A stretch of DNA of 11,755 nucleotides from an uncultured Bacteroidota bacterium (GTDB lineage Bacteria; Bacteroidota; Bacteroidia; Bacteroidales; P3). This document shows, one piece after another, positions 1 through 6,551 of this stretch. The stretch is taken from positions 1 to 11,755 of the forward strand of contig UQXW01000058.1 in NCBI GenBank assembly GCA_900545215.1, given 5' to 3'. Positions within the stretch are counted from its first letter, which is position 1; each line of letters begins with the position of its first letter. The notes beneath the pieces were generated by a model, which was not told the origin of the DNA, ran no database searches, and saw only the letters and a list, made by a program, of their open reading frames with translations. Position numbers and translations under genes: made by a program.

Positions 1-589
1 CCATCCCGGGATTATATCTATATACCGCTAGGGGGGGGGGAGCCGGGCCGGAAAATGGAAGAGCTTCCGGAATACCCTTGTTATTTTCTTGGTAAGTGGA
101 TTCTGGCATGGGGCTAACTGGACGTTTGTGGCATGGGGAGCGTATCATGCGTTGTTGTTTCTGCCATTGCTATTGTTGGGTCAAAATAGGAGATATAGAG
201 ATTCCGTGGCGGAAAACAGTTTCCTTCCCTCTGTGAAGGAATTGACACAGATGGGAGTTACGTTTCTACTGGTCTTATTGGGATGGATTCTGTTCCGGTC
301 GGAAGATATATCTCAAGCGGATGTGTACCTCGAGCGGATGTTCAATGCCTCATTATTCTCGGCTCCTCAACTTGTGGGCTTGGGATTCGGGCAACTCCTG
401 CTGAAGAAATGTTTCTTTTTCACGGCTCTTATGTTCATTGTGGAATGGATCGGCCGAAAACAGGCGCATGGGTTGATGATAGAGAACCTGAGCCTTCCGG
501 TTCGGTATGTTATCTATACGGTATTGTTGATTATCATCTATGGTTTCGACGCCAGTAATCCACAAGGTTTCATTTATTTTCAATTCTGA
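1..589 (+). CDS. MBOAT-family membrane O-acyltransferase (AlgI-like), 5'-partial and frame-disrupted
   Basis: This is the C-terminal part of a membrane-bound O-acyltransferase of the AlgI/DltB type, which moves acyl (usually acetyl) groups across the membrane onto an exported polysaccharide. The signature stretch VSGFWHGANWTFVAWG, with its conserved WHG histidine, is followed by YHALL and several hydrophobic helices, ending at a TGA at 587-589. Bases 1-30 encode RDYIYIPLGG, the conserved motif that normally lies just before this region, but in frame +1. After the ten-G run at 31-40 the family sequence (SRAGKWKSFRNTLVIF, then VSGFWHG) continues in frame +2. As written, the upstream frame hits a TAA at 115-117. 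Removing one G restores a continuous LGGGSRAGKW reading. The N-terminal two thirds of the protein lie outside the window. The family call is firm. Whether the frame break is real, phase-variable or a base-calling error cannot be told from the sequence. Confidence 0.85.
31..40 (+). repeat. Homopolymer tract of ten G inside the MBOAT gene
   Basis: Ten consecutive G interrupt the acyltransferase reading frame exactly within the conserved glycine motif (PLGG). Lengths of 6, 9 or 12 would keep the frame open; ten does not. Such tracts can slip during replication, and they are also prone to sequencing error. Confidence 0.9.
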
Positions 590-594
590 TAAGT

Positions 595-1503
595 ATGAGA
601 AGGTTCTTTATAGCTATATTCCGGTATTTAGGGGTGGTAGGATGTTTAGGGGTGCTTAGTTGTCTGTTGATCCGCTCCTATTTTCATATAAGCGTACCCA
701 TCCTCAAGAGTGATCCGGAAGTAGAGGTATTGATTTTGGGAGATTCCCATCCTTTACATTCGATATCCGCCGATATGCTGGGGAAATCGAGGAATGACGC
801 TAAATCCAGTGAGAATTATTTCAATACCTATATCGATTTATGCTTGAAAGCGCCTTACCTTCCCCATTTGAAAACCGTGATATTGGGGTTTGGTTATCAT
901 ACGTTTACCGTGGCCGAAGATTCCTATCAAGATGAGTTTCCTGCCTATATGTCTATTTATCCCCATCTGAAGGAGCGGGAGGATTTGCGACCTTTGGTAC
1001 AGGAGGCTGTTTCGCCGGTAACCCGTAAGGAGGTCATGTATTCATATGAGTTTGGCGTTCCGTTCAAGAATTGCGTAGCTGAGATTAAAAGGAATGTGAT
1101 CGAGCGTATTTTCACAGGGGCGACCGGGGGAACACTAGACGTTATTATCAATCGTCATTACTATGATGATAAGGGTGCTTATTTATTGCCATCCTCATTT
1201 CAACAAGAGATGTTGGGGCGAATCGTAGAGGAATGTAAGAAGCGGGATCTGTCTCTTATTTTGTACAATGCCCCTGTTTCCACGGAATATATGGAACGGG
1301 TTCCTCCGAGTTATCGAGAATTGACGGATTCTTTGGCTCGGGAATACGTGGATGATAAAACGGTCTTTTATTTAAATTATACGGCTGTATCGCTACCTGA
1401 TTCTTGCTATAGGGACGCTGATCATTTGAATGAAATCGGTATCCATAGATTTACCCCGTTGTTAAAAGATACCTTGACTTGTTTGGGGGTAATTTCGGAA
1501 TAG
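595..1503 (+). CDS. SGNH/DltD-like membrane-anchored protein, probable partner of the MBOAT acyltransferase
   Basis: The product is 302 residues long. A hydrophobic segment at about residues 4-27 looks like a signal anchor placing the rest outside the cytoplasm. The sequence VLILGDSH (GDSH at 49-52) matches block I of SGNH hydrolases and acyltransferases, with Ser51 as candidate nucleophile. DADHLN near the C-terminus supplies the block V Asp274-x-x-His277 pair. The gene starts five bases after the MBOAT stop, so the two are almost certainly co-transcribed. This matches known pairs such as AlgI with AlgJ/AlgX or DltB with DltD, in which the MBOAT protein passes the acyl group through the membrane and the SGNH protein places it on the glycan. 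The substrate is unknown. About half of its glycines use GGG, unlike the M3 peptidase gene further on. The SGNH call rests on motifs and context only, since overall similarity to named families is not obvious by eye. Confidence 0.7.
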   Translation: MRRFFIAIFRYLGVVGCLGVLSCLLIRSYFHISVPILKSDPEVEVLILGDSHPLHSISADMLGKSRNDAKSSENYFNTYIDLCLKAPYLPHLKTVILGFGYHTFTVAEDSYQDEFPAYMSIYPHLKEREDLRPLVQEAVSPVTRKEVMYSYEFGVPFKNCVAEIKRNVIERIFTGATGGTLDVIINRHYYDDKGAYLLPSSFQQEMLGRIVEECKKRDLSLILYNAPVSTEYMERVPPSYRELTDSLAREYVDDKTVFYLNYTAVSLPDSCYRDADHLNEIGIHRFTPLLKDTLTCLGVISE

Positions 1504-1509
1504 TTTTCG

Positions 1510-1517
1510 TATATTTG
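1510..1517 (+). promoter_or_regulatory. Orphan -7-like box (TATATTTG)
   Basis: TATATTTG matches the Bacteroidota -7 consensus TAnnTTTG. The nearest TTTG upstream, at 1482-1485, leaves a 24-base spacer, longer than usual. No plausible gene follows on this strand: downstream lie only a hairpin and the antisense of the Na/Pi cotransporter. It may be chance, the promoter of a small RNA, or the remnant of a promoter whose gene is missing. Confidence 0.3.
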
Positions 1518-1566
1518 TAGAACAAGACGCAGCATAAGAAATTCTACATCGGACTGCCTGTTATAC

Positions 1567-1602
1567 TAATGACACAAACGGCATTGGTCGTTTGTGTCAT
1601 TA
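1567..1602. terminator. Perfect 14-bp inverted repeat between convergent genes
   Basis: Bases 1567-1580 and 1589-1602 are perfect reverse complements (TAATGACACAAACG) around an 8-base loop. The repeat lies between the SGNH gene (+) and the Na/Pi cotransporter gene (-), where a bidirectional terminator would be expected. Neither side has a clear T-run, so intrinsic termination is only a possibility. Confidence 0.5.
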
Positions 1603-1626
1603 TTCTCGGTAAAGCAAATTTGTTTT

Positions 1627-3309
1627 CTACTTTTGGGTTTTGACTATTGCCTCGGTTACATTGATGGCAAAGTCGGCGAGTTTCTCGCATTGGGCATACA
1701 GGTTACTGTAACATATTCCCGTCTGATAGGAATACTCGTTGTTCTTCACGGCTTCCGTATGCTCGTTGCGAAGTTGGTCTCTGTAATTATTGATTTTGTT
1801 TTCTATCTCGGTAGCTCTTTGACCGTTTACACTGTGATAGTTTTCCGAAAGATTGTCATTCATTTCCAATACGGCCTCTCTCACGAGCGAGAACATCGTT
1901 TGCACTTTGTCCCTCATGTCTTGTGAGAACCATATATTCTGTTTGCGTTTGCTTTCTATCGCTATGGAGAGTTGATAGCAACTGTCGCCTATGCTTTCCA
2001 AGTTATCGACAATTCGCAACATGGCACTCACCTCTTGCGAAGCACTGAGGCTTAACTCGTTTTCGCTTACCTTGGTAAGATAGTTGGCAATCTCGACTTC
2101 CATTCTGTCTGTTATCTCTTCATATTTCTTTGTTCTCTCCATAAGTTGTTCGAACTTCTTTTCATCCGTCTCGACGAACATCGAAGGAACAAATTCGTAC
2201 ATTCTGACAACCCGTTTCGAGAAAGACTCTATTTCTTTCTTCGCAGGCTCTATGCTCAATTCGGAAGCCGACATGAGACCTGTGGGAATGAATTTGAGGC
2301 GGAACTCTTCTTCGTCATCGGTCGTAACCATTTTGTTCACTATTCTCTCGATGGTTGGAATGAACCACACAAGTATAGAAGTATTCAGGATATTGAAGAA
2401 ACTATGGTAGCAGGACAATGCAACCGGTATGGCTGCCGAGGAAACGAAAGGGTCGAGACCTTTGACGCTTACTATCAATTTGCTTATCACATAAAGGAAA
2501 GGGTGAAACAATATAAGCATCCAGCAGACACCAATGAGGTTGAAGACAAGGTGTGCCCTTGCTGCTTTCTTTGCGGTGGAGTTCGCCATGAGGGCTGCCA
2601 TGTTTGCCGTGATTGTCGTGCCTATGTTTTCTCCCAAAACGAGCGAAGCTGCCACCTCGAAGCCTATCAAACCTTGAGCACACATGACAAGAGTTACTGC
2701 CATCATTGCAGAAGAAGATTGAACGACCACAGTAAGAATCGTTCCTATGACAACGAACATCAGTATCGACAAATAACCGTAATCGGACATGGAAGAGATG
2801 AATTGCAACACACCTGCGTATTCCGGTTGTGTAAAGTCGGGAACTCCGCTCTGCAATGTCTGCAAGCCTAAAAACAACAAAGCGAATCCGAATATGAATT
2901 CGCCGAGAGATTGCTGCTTTTTCATGAATAATAACGGTGTTGCCAATGCTATCAAGGGGAATATCAGGACGGAAATCGAGAACTCGAAGCCGAGCAACGA
3001 GATTATCCACGCCGTAACCGTCGTTCCTATGTTCGCTCCCATGATTACGGAGATTGCTCCCGTCAGATTCAACAAACCGGCATTGACAAAACTGACCACC
3101 ATGACCGTTGTTGCCGAAGAGGATTGAATGAGCGTCGTTATGCCTACCCCTGTTGCCACTCCGCTGAAACGATTGGCAGTCATCTTGGAGAGAAAGACCC
3201 TCATCTTGTCCCCTGCCAACTTCTGCAACGCATCACTCATCACTTTCATTCCGTAAAGGAACAATCCCAATGCCCCGATGAGCATCAATACTTTCAGCAA
3301 TATATCCAT
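1627..3309 (-). CDS. Na+/phosphate cotransporter family protein with C-terminal PhoU-like domain
   Basis: This 560-residue inner-membrane protein belongs to the Na/Pi-cotransporter II family (NptA/YjbB-like), which moves inorganic phosphate in symport with sodium. Two inverted-topology repeats each carry the diagnostic QSSSA motif (residues 62-66 and 197-201), followed by GANIGTT (91-97) and GENIGTT (226-232). These form the phosphate/sodium site in the family. Hydrophobic helices fill roughly residues 1-320. From about residue 345 to the end the sequence is charged and helical, with the pattern of PhoU domains (for example SAMLRIVDNLESIGDSCYQL in reading order near residue 445). The length is typical of bacterial members with a PhoU tail. 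It is transcribed alone from a promoter just upstream. Whether it imports or exports phosphate in this organism cannot be read from the sequence. Confidence 0.93.
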   Translation of the reverse strand: MDILLKVLMLIGALGLFLYGMKVMSDALQKLAGDKMRVFLSKMTANRFSGVATGVGITTLIQSSSATTVMVVSFVNAGLLNLTGAISVIMGANIGTTVTAWIISLLGFEFSISVLIFPLIALATPLLFMKKQQSLGEFIFGFALLFLGLQTLQSGVPDFTQPEYAGVLQFISSMSDYGYLSILMFVVIGTILTVVVQSSSAMMAVTLVMCAQGLIGFEVAASLVLGENIGTTITANMAALMANSTAKKAARAHLVFNLIGVCWMLILFHPFLYVISKLIVSVKGLDPFVSSAAIPVALSCYHSFFNILNTSILVWFIPTIERIVNKMVTTDDEEEFRLKFIPTGLMSASELSIEPAKKEIESFSKRVVRMYEFVPSMFVETDEKKFEQLMERTKKYEEITDRMEVEIANYLTKVSENELSLSASQEVSAMLRIVDNLESIGDSCYQLSIAIESKRKQNIWFSQDMRDKVQTMFSLVREAVLEMNDNLSENYHSVNGQRATEIENKINNYRDQLRNEHTEAVKNNEYSYQTGICYSNLYAQCEKLADFAINVTEAIVKTQK

Positions 3310-3363
3310 TGTCTTTTCGTGTTTTTGTTTTGATTGCTACGGTTTGAAAACCCGTAAAGCGTT

Positions 3364-3394
3364 GCAAAGGTAAAACATTATTCTTTATTTCAAA
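3364..3394 (-). promoter_or_regulatory. Promoter of the Na/Pi cotransporter gene
   Basis: On the minus strand TTTG (3394-3391) is followed after 18 bases by TACCTTTGC (3372-3364), matching the Bacteroidota primary sigma consensus TTTG-N17-23-TAnnTTTG. The predicted transcript start leaves a leader of roughly 45-50 bases, A-rich before the ATG and without a Shine-Dalgarno sequence. Confidence 0.75.
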
Positions 3395-3474
3395 TTCTTA
3401 GGCTTGTCATTTTTTTGCTTTGCGACATCGATATAAACTTTGCCCTTTGCTAATCATCTGATTTTGGATATTGT

Positions 3475-3507
3475 AAAAAGACAGTTCAAAGACGGTATTC
3501 CGACTGT
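3475..3507 (-). terminator. Weak candidate terminator after the DUF4491 gene
   Basis: Read on the minus strand, ACAGT (3507-3503) can pair with ACTGT (3485-3481), with an inner CGG/CCG pair, followed by CTTTTTAC. It starts about five bases after the DUF4491 stop codon. The stem is short, so this is tentative. Confidence 0.35.
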
Positions 3508-3511
3508 TTGT

Positions 3512-3865
3512 TTAGTCTGATATATTGTCCGATTGCTGTTTGGTTTTTGCTTTTACCGACTTTTTGCCGGCTTTATCTCGCTTCGGATTCTTGGGAAACC
3601 AACCTTTTTCCACCCTTTTTTCCTGCTCAAACAGCTCTTTTATCGTCCAAAAGCATGAAAAAGCAAACACTCCAAGCAAGGTGGAAATCACCATATTGGA
3701 AACCACTAAGGAAATTGCCGTTCCAATCAAACCTAAGGCAAGAAAAATCCACCAAATAGTTGTTCCGAAAAAATATTCCGCCTTTACGACAACAGGGTGA
3801 AAAAGACCTATGATAAGGAAAGTGGCAATGCCTATGAGCAAGCCGCCGAAATTCAAGTCATTCAT
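3512..3865 (-). CDS. DUF4491 family small membrane protein
   Basis: The product is a 117-residue protein of unknown function with about three hydrophobic segments (roughly residues 7-24, 37-56 and 58-76). A conserved-looking tail follows, ELFEQEKRVEKGWFPKNPKR, and then a lysine-rich end. The arrangement of FHPVVVKAEYFFG, WWIF and GWFPKNPKR fits my memory of DUF4491, a family found mainly in Bacteroidales. The chosen ATG overlaps the TGA of the upstream glycosyltransferase as ATGA, which suggests translational coupling. An in-frame ATG 81 bases further upstream would add 27 polar residues lying entirely within the glycosyltransferase gene, and I reject it. It is the last gene of a three-gene operon. 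A role beside the glycosyltransferase in the membrane is possible but only inferred. Confidence 0.8.
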   Translation of the reverse strand: MNDLNFGGLLIGIATFLIIGLFHPVVVKAEYFFGTTIWWIFLALGLIGTAISLVVSNMVISTLLGVFAFSCFWTIKELFEQEKRVEKGWFPKNPKRDKAGKKSVKAKTKQQSDNISD

Positions 3866-4872
3866 TTGATTTTGAAGTCTAATTGTGTGAAGTGTTTTTT
3901 GCCGAACAGCTTGTAAGCTGCCACTATGCTTTTGCGATATACGCAATCGGGATAATTCTTTATCGTTTTTTCTCTTCCGTAGAATTGCTTCATGTTTTCA
4001 AAATCCCTATGTGCTTTCCATACTGCTTGAAGTTCCTTGGGTTTTCCCTGCAAGAGGAAAACCGCTGCCGCAACGAAGTCCAATAATTTGCGTTTGAAGA
4101 TTATGCCGGTTACATCCTTGTCGGGAAGGTTCTTATACAAGAGAAGCAGATTGTTTCGGAAGTTAAGATAGGTTTTTCTCGCCGATGTTTTGTTCAGAGT
4201 TCCACCTCCGAGGTGATAAACCTGCGATTGCGGAGTATAATATATGGTATAACCTGCATTCTTCAACCGCCAACAAAGGTCGATTTCCTCCATGTGTGCA
4301 AAAAAACGTTCGTCCAGTCCGCCTAAGCGATGGTATAACTCCGCTTTTATGAACAAAGCCGCACCGCTTGCCCAAAAAACCTCACGTTCTTTCTCGTATT
4401 GTCCCTTGTCTTCTTCTATATTCTCGAATAATCTGCCTGCACAAAAGGGGTAACCGAGGTAATCTATGTATCCTCCTGCCGCTCCTGCGTACTCAAACTT
4501 GCTTTTATCGCAATAAGACAGTATTTTCGGTTGACAAGCCGCAATATTTGCATTTTCCATCAACAATTCCAAAGGTCGCTTAGTCCAATTCGGACTTACC
4601 TCCACGTCGGAATTCAAAAGGCAATAGCAATCGGCATCCACATCTTGCAGAGCCCTGTTATAACCTCCCGTAAAACCGTAATTCGTCTCGAATTGCAATA
4701 TCCGTATTGTAGGGAAATATGTCTTCACATACTCGACCGAATTGTCAGAAGAACCGTTATCGGCAAACACTATCTCGCAATCGGGAGAGTATTCGACGAC
4801 CGACGGCAGATAGTCCGGCAAAAGATGTGCCGTATTGTAATTGAGTATGACTATTGCGAGTTTCGTCCTCAC
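3862..4872 (-). CDS. Glycosyltransferase family 2 (rhamnosyltransferase-like)
   Basis: This 336-residue protein has a GT-A fold and would transfer a sugar from a nucleotide donor to a growing glycan at the cytoplasmic face of the membrane. The start LAIVILNYNT, the ADNGSSD motif (37-43) and the NSDVEV motif (87-92, the DxD-type metal and donor site) are classic GT2 features. The acceptor side shows ASGAALFIKAELYHRLGGLD followed by HMEEIDLCWRLKNAGY (catalytic-base region near residues 195-199) and HLGGGT (220-225). This pattern is typical of the WbbL/rhamnosyltransferase-like subgroup. The start codon is GTG and shares its first G with the TAG of the upstream GWxTD gene, while its own stop overlaps the next start. 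Both overlaps indicate a tightly coupled operon. Donor and acceptor cannot be inferred. Confidence 0.9.
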   Translation of the reverse strand: MRTKLAIVILNYNTAHLLPDYLPSVVEYSPDCEIVFADNGSSDNSVEYVKTYFPTIRILQFETNYGFTGGYNRALQDVDADCYCLLNSDVEVSPNWTKRPLELLMENANIAACQPKILSYCDKSKFEYAGAAGGYIDYLGYPFCAGRLFENIEEDKGQYEKEREVFWASGAALFIKAELYHRLGGLDERFFAHMEEIDLCWRLKNAGYTIYYTPQSQVYHLGGGTLNKTSARKTYLNFRNNLLLLYKNLPDKDVTGIIFKRKLLDFVAAAVFLLQGKPKELQAVWKAHRDFENMKQFYGREKTIKNYPDCVYRKSIVAAYKLFGKKHFTQLDFKIK

Positions 4873-6359
4873 TACTTGTGTCCTTTTCTGAATTGAACAC
4901 CGGCTTCACCCTCTACACCCGGGCCGAGCGTATAACGAGAAAGCACATCCTCCCAATACATCTCGTTTCTCTCTCCCTTGGCATTGGAATGCAAAAGAGT
5001 ATATTCGCTCAAATCGTTCTGTTGAGCATAGAAAACGAACATTCTGTTGGTCTCCCCGAACGGTGTACGGTCGTATCGCCACATCTGATAAGGCAGATAG
5101 TTCACTCCGTCGGCATCTCTTTTCACCATGCCGGGAGTTGCGGCAATGTCGTCCAAGGTTCTTTTCTTCAATCCGCTCGAAGCCTTGAATTTTTCGTCTA
5201 TTATATCCGTCGGAGCACCATAAACAAGATATACTCTGCCCATATCGGTTTGATAACCTTTCTTTATGTGGGTGGCATACTTCTTGTTCACATATTCGAG
5301 TTTCGTTCTGTATTGCTGCCATGCCGATTGAGGAGAAACAGGGTCTTCATTCCTCCAGAAATTGTAAAGGAAATACAACTTTATATCCCTTGTGGCAGTC
5401 GGAAGTTCCTTTCTTATGAATTGCTTTACGGCCTCGCTTGCTATGGGTTCCAATGTCTCTATGTTCTCGTCAAGTTGCTCATCGGTCAAAGCAAAAACGA
5501 AAGCGTCCTTAGGAATATCGCTGTTCTTCTCTGTTTCTTGTTTTATATCGCTTTGGCGGAAAAACGCTTCACGTTTGTAAGCGTGCAATATATTGTTGCG
5601 GTCTCTAACCTCGACGGTAAGATAATAGCTGCCCTCAGGCAGTTTGCTTATATCCAAAGCCCCTATCACTGCCGAAATATCCTTTGCCTTTATCATCTCT
5701 GCCCTTGCGAAATCAGCCATTCTCGTATTCGTATTGAGGTTCTCTATAACGGTGGTAAGGAAGTAGAGACTGTCCTTTGCGAAATACTTATCCGCATTGT
5801 ACACTTCCACATAATAATCTATCCTGTTCTTATCTTTCGGCAATGCATCGAAAGGATAAGGAATTATCTCGTAACCCTGCTTTGTGTTTATCGTCTTGGC
5901 TGAAGATTTCACGGGGGTATTTATTATCTGAATATCGGAAACAGCCAACTCTCCTTGCGGATAGTTCATTCTTATGACATCTTTTTCCTCCACTGCCGCA
6001 GCCGATGAATTTTTATCTTTGAAAGACATATACAGAACATAATTACCGTCAGCCAGCTTCATTCTCTGGGTATCCAACATCTGCTTTCCGGCACCGTAAA
6101 CGGTCTTATCGGCTTTCAAATCCCTTTTATCCAAATACATGACCTCATCTGTATTTTCCGCTTTGCAAATCAAAACGGTCAATTCCACCTCCGCACCATT
6201 ATCGGACAGTACAAGGCTTCCCATATCCACCGATGTGTTCAACTCGACGTAATTTCCTTCGGTGGAAGAATAGGTCGTAAAATCATAAATGGCTCTTATT
6301 CCCTGTCCGAAAAGCAAACAAGGCAACAAACACAAACAAAAAAACGCCGTTCTCTTCAT
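4872..6359 (-). CDS. GWxTD domain-containing exported protein
   Basis: This 495-residue protein begins with a Sec-type signal peptide (about residues 1-20, MKRTAFFCLCLLPCLLFGQG), so it acts in the periplasm or at the outer membrane. The first 270 residues are beta-rich with no family I can name. The C-terminal part carries the GWxTD domain: YNFWRNEDP (332-340), then GYQTDMGRVYLVYGAPTD (368-385), then MWRY and FVFYAQ further on. The name-giving motif reads G-Y-Q-T-D here, with tyrosine in place of tryptophan. The function of this domain is not established; it is common in Bacteroidota and related phyla. It is the first gene of the operon with a glycosyltransferase and a DUF4491 protein, which hints at envelope glycan work. 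A poor -7 match (TGTCTTTG, minus strand 6399-6392) lies about 30 bases upstream, so the promoter is uncertain. Confidence 0.85.
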   Translation of the reverse strand: MKRTAFFCLCLLPCLLFGQGIRAIYDFTTYSSTEGNYVELNTSVDMGSLVLSDNGAEVELTVLICKAENTDEVMYLDKRDLKADKTVYGAGKQMLDTQRMKLADGNYVLYMSFKDKNSSAAAVEEKDVIRMNYPQGELAVSDIQIINTPVKSSAKTINTKQGYEIIPYPFDALPKDKNRIDYYVEVYNADKYFAKDSLYFLTTVIENLNTNTRMADFARAEMIKAKDISAVIGALDISKLPEGSYYLTVEVRDRNNILHAYKREAFFRQSDIKQETEKNSDIPKDAFVFALTDEQLDENIETLEPIASEAVKQFIRKELPTATRDIKLYFLYNFWRNEDPVSPQSAWQQYRTKLEYVNKKYATHIKKGYQTDMGRVYLVYGAPTDIIDEKFKASSGLKKRTLDDIAATPGMVKRDADGVNYLPYQMWRYDRTPFGETNRMFVFYAQQNDLSEYTLLHSNAKGERNEMYWEDVLSRYTLGPGVEGEAGVQFRKGHK

Positions 6360-6481
6360 AACAAAACAATTTAAGTTGATGTCTCAACGTTCAAAGACAC
6401 GGTTTTAGTGCATGGAAGGACGAAATTCCAATTGCATTACGCATTTCGGACGGTTCTTTCGTGCTTTCGGCACGGCGTTGC

Positions 6482-6513
6482 TTTGAAGAAAAGAATTATT
6501 GCCGTATCTTTGC
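6482..6513 (+). promoter_or_regulatory. Promoter of the M3 peptidase gene
   Basis: TTTG at 6482-6485 is followed after exactly 19 bases by TATCTTTGC at 6505-6513, a full match to the Bacteroidota consensus. The predicted leader is about 33 bases, A-rich, and leads directly to the ATG at 6552. Confidence 0.8.
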
Positions 6514-6551
6514 AGACTTGAAAATTAAACAACAAAATCAATATCGAAAAG

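Noticed and set aside
1569..1643. 24-codon frame starting MTQTALVVCV
   Set aside because: Its start lies in the inverted repeat and it runs into antisense of the cotransporter; too short to call a gene, though kept as a clue for a possible join.
2146..2871. Plus-strand open frame of 241 codons, rich in Cys, His and Arg
   Set aside because: It is antisense to the Na/Pi cotransporter; the odd composition is what reversed membrane-protein codons give.
3866..3946. Upstream ATG extending the DUF4491 protein by 27 residues
   Set aside because: The extension is polar, lies fully inside the glycosyltransferase gene, and the internal ATG forms a typical ATGA overlap.
4854..5903. Plus-strand open frame of 349 codons
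   Set aside because: It lies entirely antisense to the GWxTD gene, which has a signal peptide and recognisable domain.
6392..6425. Promoter for the GWxTD operon on the minus strand (TGTCTTTG with TTTCG upstream)
   Set aside because: Both elements deviate from the consensus and the spacing is long, so I mention it only as a weak possibility in the gene entry.
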